Origin: Albizia julibrissin
Taxonomy: Eukaryota > Streptophyta > Magnoliopsida > Fabales > Fabaceae
Direction: 5' to 3'
DNA length: 64,000 nucleotides
NCBI GenBank assembly: GCA_037074505.1
Contig: CM073479.1
Span: 43,544,156 to 43,608,155 of the forward strand
The notes below the pieces were generated by a model. It was not told the origin of the DNA and did no database searches. It was given only the letters and a program-made list of their open reading frames with translations. A program made the translations under genes and the position numbers. This document shows, in pieces, positions 57,869 to 64,000 of the stretch. Each line of letters opens with the position of its first letter. Position 1 is the first letter of the stretch.

Positions 57869-59047
57869 TTACTGATCAGTCTCATCCGTGTAAAAAATTG
57901 GAATTCCTCTTCCAACTCGTCCCAGAATGGGCGTTATGGCAAAGAACAAGAAGAAAACAAAAGGAGGAATTTGTCCAATAGTAACAAATGGTGCCTCCAC
58001 AGGTTGACATCCGATCCAACCTAGTAGTAAGCGATCCGCCAAAAGCAACCAAAATATTCCTTGGTGAATAGGGCGAAAACTTGAACTACGCACATACATA
58101 CTTTTAAAAAAAGGTAAAGCCAACAGACATATAAAAACTGGTGCTATTGCGGCTACACCTCCCGATTTGTCAGGTATACTACGAAGAATGGCATGGATCG
58201 GTAGGAAATACCATTCCGGCACAATATGAGGCGGGGTGGGCATCGGATTAGCAGGTATATAATTGTCGGGATGCCCCAAAACATTAGGAGCATAAAAAAT
58301 CCAAATGGAAAAAAAGATAGCAAAAGCTACCCAACCCACTAGATCCTTTACATAAAAATAAGGGTAAAAAGATATTTTATCCATCTCTGAATGTACACCC
58401 AATGGATTATTTGATCCATATTGATGCAATGCGGCCAGATGAAGAAGACTGGCGCCTACTAAAATAAAGGGGAGTAAATGATGAAGACTAAAAAAACGAT
58501 TTAAGGTGGCATTGTCCACGGAGAAACCACCCCAAAGCCAAGTCACTATGGTATCTCCTACTACAGGTATGGCGCTAGCTAAGCTTGTAATTACTGTAGC
58601 TCCCCAAAAGCTCATCTGACCCCAAGGTGGTACGTATCCTGTAAAAGCTGTCACAATCATTAATAGGAAGATTACAACTCCGAGACACCGAACAAATTCC
58701 CTAGGACTGCTATAACTCGCATGATATAGACCACGAAAAATATGAAGGTGAACCACAATGAGAAACATACTTGCCCCATTAGCATGCATATAACGGAGCA
58801 ACCAGCCACCTTCAACATCTCTCATAACGTGTTCTACGCTGTTGAAAGCTAGATCCACATGAGGTGTGTAATGCATAGCTAAAAAAACGCCAGTCACTAT
58901 CTGAATGACTAAACAAATACCAGCTAACGGACCGAAGCCCCACCAATAACTAAGATTGCTCGGGGTTGGATAATCTATCAAATGCTGATTAAGTGTGGAG
59001 GATATAGGTTGTTTAAGAAGAGAGAATCGATGGTTCCTTAAAGGCAT
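57869..59047 (-). CDS. cob: cytochrome b (mitochondrial-type, intact frame)
   Basis: 392 residues, full length for plant COB, the haem-binding core subunit of respiratory complex III. Visible: haem-ligand histidines His88 (RYMHANGAS), His102 (LHIFRG), His189 (SLHHLLPF) and His203 (LLHLAALH), and the Qo-site PEWY motif (277-280). Several positions carry the genomic, unedited residue where plant mitochondrial mRNA is edited: His100, His109, Pro140, His190, Pro270, His285, Arg339, Pro361. So this is a DNA-derived copy. In the nucleus it could not make a normal protein (no editing, no import signal). The ends differ slightly from the common plant sequence (MPLRNHRF; IPIFYTDETDQ). If the block is true mitochondrial sequence it is simply the working gene. 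Confidence 0.93.
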   Translation of the reverse strand: MPLRNHRFSLLKQPISSTLNQHLIDYPTPSNLSYWWGFGPLAGICLVIQIVTGVFLAMHYTPHVDLAFNSVEHVMRDVEGGWLLRYMHANGASMFLIVVHLHIFRGLYHASYSSPREFVRCLGVVIFLLMIVTAFTGYVPPWGQMSFWGATVITSLASAIPVVGDTIVTWLWGGFSVDNATLNRFFSLHHLLPFILVGASLLHLAALHQYGSNNPLGVHSEMDKISFYPYFYVKDLVGWVAFAIFFSIWIFYAPNVLGHPDNYIPANPMPTPPHIVPEWYFLPIHAILRSIPDKSGGVAAIAPVFICLLALPFFKSMYVRSSSFRPIHQGIFWLLLADRLLLGWIGCQPVEAPFVTIGQIPPFVFFLFFAITPILGRVGRGIPIFYTDETDQ

Positions 59048-59061
59048 TTCTCTTTCCTATC

Positions 59062-59244
59062 GTGACCACTCAGGTTCCCCCACCTTTTGAGCGTTCTGGG
59101 GCTCTACTTACTATATATAATCTAATTGATAGAGTACCCTATATTTCTAATAAGAGTTTCAAGTTTTATGTGGGTTGGTTGTTGACCAACGAACTACGTG
59201 GGAGAAAGATGCACAAACGAAAGGTACGAAGAAATTCGGAATGA
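59062..59244 (+). CDS. small unknown ORF upstream of cob
   Basis: 60 residues, divergent from cob with 14 bases between the two ATGs. Contains NLIDRVPYISNKSFKFYVGW and a basic tail (HKRKVRR). No family was recognised; it could be a remnant of a mitochondrial plasmid gene or chance. Confidence 0.25.
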   Translation: MTTQVPPPFERSGALLTIYNLIDRVPYISNKSFKFYVGWLLTNELRGRKMHKRKVRRNSE

Positions 59245-59259
59245 GCCCACCTACGCACT

Positions 59260-62200
59260 ATTCAAAATGTTCTCACTATAGTTTCTTGACCTTCGCTGCA
59301 CACTTACTTTGCCAGAAATTTGTCCTATTATTGTCTGCGTACTAGCGGATAGAGAACAACGTTCAGTCTAAAGCATTTACCGGCAAGACGAATCTTCTTT
59401 CTATACAGAATTTTGATAACCAGACGACTTCTCTGCCCTATCGGTTGAGCCTCTACCCGCTAAAACCCGCTAAAGCCCTCTCTATACCGGTCTACTATCT
59501 TCGTTCCTAACTAAACGACGCTTCCCCTCCTTCCGGACATCCAACTTGAAATGCAATCAATGCATTCATTCTTTTCGATCTTGTACTTGAACCAGCAATC
59601 AAACTCCTGCGCTACGCGCAACGGCTTTCTAAAGCTCAATCCGTTGCTTGTTTAGTACACTTCACACCAACCCAATCTCGATGAGAATCAGTACACGGAA
59701 CTCGATCAATCCACGAAGGTGTAGCACTTCTCCACCCTCTGCTAGCAGCTTTCTTCTCTTATGAGATTTTCGCTATAGGTCGAGCAATTTCATACCGTCA
59801 ACTCTTCCTAGTAGCTACCCGTCGCTAGCAGCATTAGAGCCTCTATCACTAAATTAGTGAGCTTTGGGAAGAAAAGATTAAAGAAGAGAGGGGAAATCTC
59901 ACTCACGGAACACTTTCATGTTCCAAAAAGACCAGAGTCCGACACTTGACAATGAAAGAATAGCAATGAAAGAACAGACAGAAGTGGAACGAGAGGGGAG
60001 GTGACGAGTTGGTAGCTCACCTCTTCCTTTGTTGCTGGCATAGACAATGGGAAGGTTAACTTGGTGATTGAGTTCCGAATTCCCTTCCTCTGCTCTGGCG
60101 AGTGACTCTTCCGGAAATTCCATGGATGGGATTGATTCAATTACTCGCCTCCGACTTGCCTTGATATTGAGACAATCTTTCTTTCTATTATGCTATTTCA
60201 AAGCATCTATCATTGGCTCCCTTTCCTACGAGACTTTCTTTAATCCGAATTCCTCTGGCACTGATTTAATCAGGAATTGAGAAGCAGCAGGGTATTTAGT
60301 TGATGGAACACTTTACAGATTCCTATTTTAACAGAGTCCAAGACTTGACAACAACAATAAGAATTGAGCGTCAGATGCCTTAAGTTGGAAGGAAGTAGCT
60401 ACCTATGATTTCAGAATTGAGTTAATAGCACATGAGTTAGATTAACCTGGATCTAGCTGCGACTGCCTTTATTATAGTATGACAGTTGCTAGCTCTTCTT
60501 CGGCTTCCTTTGTATCGTAGCCGTCATTATCATTCCTCGGATCATTAGGCACAACTAGGAGAATTAGGAAAGCTCATAATGGAGTGGAATTGGCATCGTG
60601 CCTACTATTTATGACGATATTATTAATTAGATGCCGTCATTAGTAGAGTAGGCATAGAGGGGTCACTCTAAATATACGAGTTCGACGCATTAAATTATGA
60701 TCTATCTATTACGATGAAGTTCATTGCATTTCCTATACCCTTCCTTCTTGCTATACGGGCTACTTCATTCCTTGCTTTAGAATGACGAAGAGAGAAGTGT
60801 GAAAGCAATGCTACCTTCCCTCTATTCTTTCAGTTGTTAGCTGCTTCTTTATCTGGTATTGAGTTCATAGACCACAATCTAAATGTGATTCCGACACCTG
60901 ACGAAGACCTTCGACGTGCTGCTAATATAGGGAAGCAAAGTCGTAGTTAGTAGCCCGTTACGGAAAGCTAGCTGAACTCTCTTCTATGTCTTACGTAGAT
61001 AAGAAGGAATGGGACTGCTGTAGCTTCGCTTCTTCTTCTGCTCGCTACCGTCGATTAGCTCGACCAGAGGCAGGAAGATTACGGGGTTTAGTCCGAGAAT
61101 TCCCAATCCGTCATTCTTCTTCTTAGTCTTTCTTGGCTAATTAACTAGCTCATCCTTTTCAATTAGCTGCTTTCCAGACTCGGAAAAGAGGGCTTCTTGG
61201 ATAATGCGATGGAGGTTAGCTACCTTCGTCACTCATCAGTTAAGGCATCGTTCGCTTCGGATCAAAGTGACGCATCTAAATCCGGGCAAGGCCTAAGAAG
61301 TGGATTCAACTATTCGTCATATCGGAAAGGTGGGATTTCAGGACAAGGTAGTTTGTGACGGTTCTTGCTTTCAGCTGACGAGGGATAAGAAGGCTGTTTG
61401 GTCATATCCCTTCATTCTTAACGGAACCTAGATTATGGGTATTCCATCATATTGAGATCCCTCTTTCAGTTGTTCAGCTTAGTAGGAAGGGGAATCCCAG
61501 TGAGCATAGTCTTCGACTGATTGGTGAATAACAGGTATGAAGTGCTCGACTGTTAAGGAGAGGTATGAGTCATATTCCTTATAGGCATTCATGCTAACAA
61601 TTCGTCATATAGGGTATTTATTTCCTCTGCTAAACCGTCAGGGTAATAAAGAATGGATGTTGTAGCTAAGTGGATTCCCTTATAAGGAGCTAACGGGTAA
61701 TTCTTTGTAGTTAGTAGCTAACTCGGCCTAGGGCTGCCCGGATTGATGTCAGATTATCATTTTTATAGAACAATGCGAGATCCATTTCTTTCTTTCCTCG
61801 CTTAGCAGCTCTTTGGATTTGATGCAAGGGCAGAGAAAGAGGAAGACTTGGAGTTCCCATTTGAAGATTAAGACGATGTGAAAGAGTTAAGAACGCGAAC
61901 AGGAAGGATTCGGATTGAACTCTTTCTTTTTCGGCACGGATGAGAGATAAAGAAGAGATGGGCTGAAGAGTTAGTCGGATTGAGATTGAGTTCGAAGCCT
62001 AGAGAAATGAGTTGATGAAGAGCGCACTCTTTCTCCTTACCTTAAAGAAGAGAAGGAGTGAAGTAGCATGCATGGGAAGGTAAGGGTAGTTGATTGATCC
62101 GGCAATATCAGATAGGCGTCGGTTATCAATGAAGAGAGATCTGCCCGATAAAAGGAAGCCCCCCTCGCTCTATTCTTCTATTATACAGATACGGCTATTC

Positions 62201-63440
62201 TAGGAAGTCCGAGCATCCCTATGGAGTTGCCTTCGGCTTTCCTCCTTTCCTTTCTTTTCCTTACCTGGGAATTCAAAGAAGAATAGAAGGCTCGCATTAT
62301 CCAATAAATTGAGACATTCCTGATTTACATGATGAGATTAGTTCTTCTTTCAGCTCTTTGATTGGGAATTAATGGTAACAAGAGCCTGTAGCTACTAAGA
62401 AGCTGACGCTCTATTTCTGAAGAAGGAGATGTGGAATGAAGTCACTCTCCTGCTAATCCGAGTGACGGTATGAAGTAGAGCTCGTATTCCCTCTCCCTTT
62501 GGTCGAGCTACTTCGTCCCTGCTTTTAGATGTTATTTTGCCAGTCACAAGAGAGCTTAAGGGATGTTCCAAAGAATATCCCGTTAAGCGAACGATAATAG
62601 ACAAGTAAGCCTAAGCCTAGGCCTAAAAAAAGACCTTGTTCTTGTTGTTCTTGCACTGCAGCTACCTCGTTAGCACTTCTTTCTTCTTCCTCGCTTCTCT
62701 TCCTTATATTATACTATTTAAGAATGCTTGAAGCTTTCCTGAGAATGCTCTTTAGACTGCTTTAATAAATAAGGAAGGCTATTTAGCTACTTTCTCTGAG
62801 GCTTGCCTTTGTCCCTTCGGTCTTGAGGGGGGAAATGGGCTCTTCTCCTCTTTCTATTCTATAGCTGTCTATTGAATAGTGAATAGAGGTCGATTCCAGT
62901 GGAAGAATGGAAGAAAGAATCAATTGAGCTCAACCTTAGCACTAAGCGTCTTCAATCCTCTCCTTTCAGTCTGCTCATCAAACTCGCACCTCATAGCAAG
63001 CGCAGAGTCAAATCGTACCTCTCCCTATGGTCTTCCAACCTTGAACAGCGGAGAAGAGAGCAGGAACAATACCAGCTTCTTCTTCAGTCTCGGATTCAGT
63101 ATCAGAAGTACAGTCTCAACCCTTGAGTACGAAAGGTGACAACATCAGGATCAGGAAGAGCACAAGGCAATCGGCTTTCTATACTATACTATATAGTCTT
63201 TCACGCCCTGAGCTAACTCATTTACCTTTAACCTGCTTCGGAAAGATCGGATTCGTTCACTGCTAAACAAGAGTTCCGAGTCGATTTGCTCTCAATCCTT
63301 TCTTCTCGCCATCTCCGTTAGCAAGTCAAGTCTCATCCCTAGCTTGGCTACTTGACTATGGGCACTAGGCTATGATTCGATCTCTCGCCTTCGAGGAGAA
63401 GTCTTTGATGCGAGGAGAAAGGATTTTATGCTAAATTTCT
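59260..63440. other. mitochondrial-type spacer DNA
   Basis: Read for known mitochondrial genes (nad, cox, atp, ccm, rps, rpl, rRNA) and for tRNA cloverleaf marks without a hit. Composition is mitochondrial: short purine and pyrimidine tracts (TTCTTCTTCTGCTCGC, GAAGAGAGAAG). 59,925-59,960 and 60,310-60,350 share phrases (GGAACACTTT...CAGAGTC.AAGACTTGACAA), a diverged direct repeat. Confidence 0.5.
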
Positions 63441-63456
63441 TACTATTAGATGTCAA

Positions 63457-63951
63457 TTGCTTCTGTCCATTCTTCCTCTGCTTTTCCTTATCCTGCAATT
63501 GGATGCGCTATCCGGTCCAGTCCAACTGATCTACGAGGGTCGGGTGCTTGCTTCGGGTCCTTTAATGTTCAATCATTCCCTCTCTCCATCTTTCGAGAAC
63601 AACAAGAGGGCATTCTTAAGCAGGCCTATTCTCTTCAGATTCACTGAAAAAGAAGGCATTTTCTTGCTAACAAGCCATTCTGGCAAACAAAAGAGCTACT
63701 TCTATAAAAGAGGAGAACGGGATCTCCTCCCTTCTAGTTACCGCCCCGTGGGTCCTTCAAACATGCTTTTTGAAGATCTAAATTCTATTCTTTGTGGTAT
63801 AGGAAAGTGCCCTTTGGTTCCCCCTTTTCTCTACATTCATGCTTTCACCCAATTCAGTTATCCGCTTTCTACTCTCGAAATCGAAATCAGGCAATTCAGT
63901 GAACTAGATTACCCTAACCCTCTGCTCACTTCACTTGGCTTTCATGCCTGA
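63457..63951 (+). CDS. unknown mitochondrial-type ORF, 164 residues
   Basis: The longest open frame in the block after cob. The first 15 residues are very hydrophobic (MLLSILPLLFLILQL), followed by a soluble-looking chain with YEGRVLASGPLMF, ENNKRAFLSRPILF and GKQKSYFYKRGERDLLPSSY. I do not recognise it: it does not resemble the ccm, tatC, ribosomal, sdh or maturase proteins I compared from memory. It could be a lineage-specific mitochondrial orf or a fragment. The start is uncertain. Confidence 0.35.
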   Translation: MLLSILPLLFLILQLDALSGPVQLIYEGRVLASGPLMFNHSLSPSFENNKRAFLSRPILFRFTEKEGIFLLTSHSGKQKSYFYKRGERDLLPSSYRPVGPSNMLFEDLNSILCGIGKCPLVPPFLYIHAFTQFSYPLSTLEIEIRQFSELDYPNPLLTSLGFHA

Positions 63952-64000
63952 CTTCTTTTATTTATACCCATACCCCGGTTTAGTCTTGGGGCATTTTTCC

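Larger units (their letters stand above)
57500..64000. other. plant mitochondrial DNA block (NUMT or assembly join)
   Basis: Base composition and style change: AT drops, and short CTTCTT/GAAAGA-rich spacer typical of angiosperm mitochondrial DNA replaces MITE-rich DNA. It contains a complete cob gene with unedited codons. The left edge lies between 57,497 and about 57,860; the right edge is beyond the window, so the block is at least 6.1 kb. Mitochondrial origin is strong for the cob part and inferred for the rest. Confidence 0.8.

Noticed and set aside
62395..63139. Several short frames in the mitochondrial block (62,395-62,604; 62,879-63,139; 62,899-63,126)
   Set aside because: Overlapping frames in purine-biased spacer with no family features.
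59260..63440. Search for tRNA or rRNA genes in the mitochondrial block
   Set aside because: GTTCGA-like phrases near 60,680 and 61,990 lack acceptor and anticodon stems.

Overview
The window is plant nuclear DNA from a eudicot: AT-rich, with multi-exon genes holding GT-AG introns, L1-type and copia retroelements, and many short terminal-inverted-repeat elements (MITEs). From about 57.5 kb to the right edge it changes to plant mitochondrial sequence, read here as a nuclear insertion of mitochondrial DNA (NUMT) or, less likely, an assembly join.

Layout. 1-5.2 kb: gene-free, decayed LTR-retroelement remnants. 5.2-15.9 kb: a degenerate L1-type LINE on the minus strand, split between its ORF1 and ORF2 parts by a 4.6-kb cluster of TIR elements, one of which carries a captured pectinesterase fragment. 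15.9-18.9 kb: MITE-rich intergenic DNA. 18.9-26.7 kb: a complete 10-exon gene for a GIP1-like (DUF1296) protein, with a copia fragment in intron 8 and a probable GC-AG intron. 29.3-33.8 kb: a CorA-like membrane transporter gene (7 coding exons seen). 34-37 kb: tandem-duplicated and foldback repeats. 37.4-39.6 kb: a complete 6-exon pterin-4a-carbinolamine dehydratase gene. 41.8-42.9 kb (minus): a single-exon membrane-anchored methyltransferase-like gene. 46.2-47.4 kb: a TIR element holding a frameshifted galacturonosyltransferase-like N-terminus. 48.5-50.6 kb: a broken PDCD5-like gene. 52-53.9 kb: two satellite-bearing inverted-repeat elements. 54.4-55.5 kb: exon 1 of a two-pore K+ channel (TPK/KCO) gene whose EF-hand exon is not found before the mitochondrial block. 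57.5-64 kb: mitochondrial DNA with an intact cytochrome b (cob) reading frame that still has unedited codons, followed by spacer DNA with small unknown ORFs.

The genes do not form a pathway. From memory, the methyltransferase, dehydratase, CorA-like and PDCD5 genes have their closest Arabidopsis relatives close together around At1g29790-At1g29850, so this looks like a conserved but rearranged ancestral block. The most interesting points are two TIR elements carrying host gene fragments, a MITE family with an iterated internal motif, long foldback elements built around satellites, the decayed PDCD5 gene at its expected locus, and the truncated TPK gene beside a fresh-looking mitochondrial insertion.
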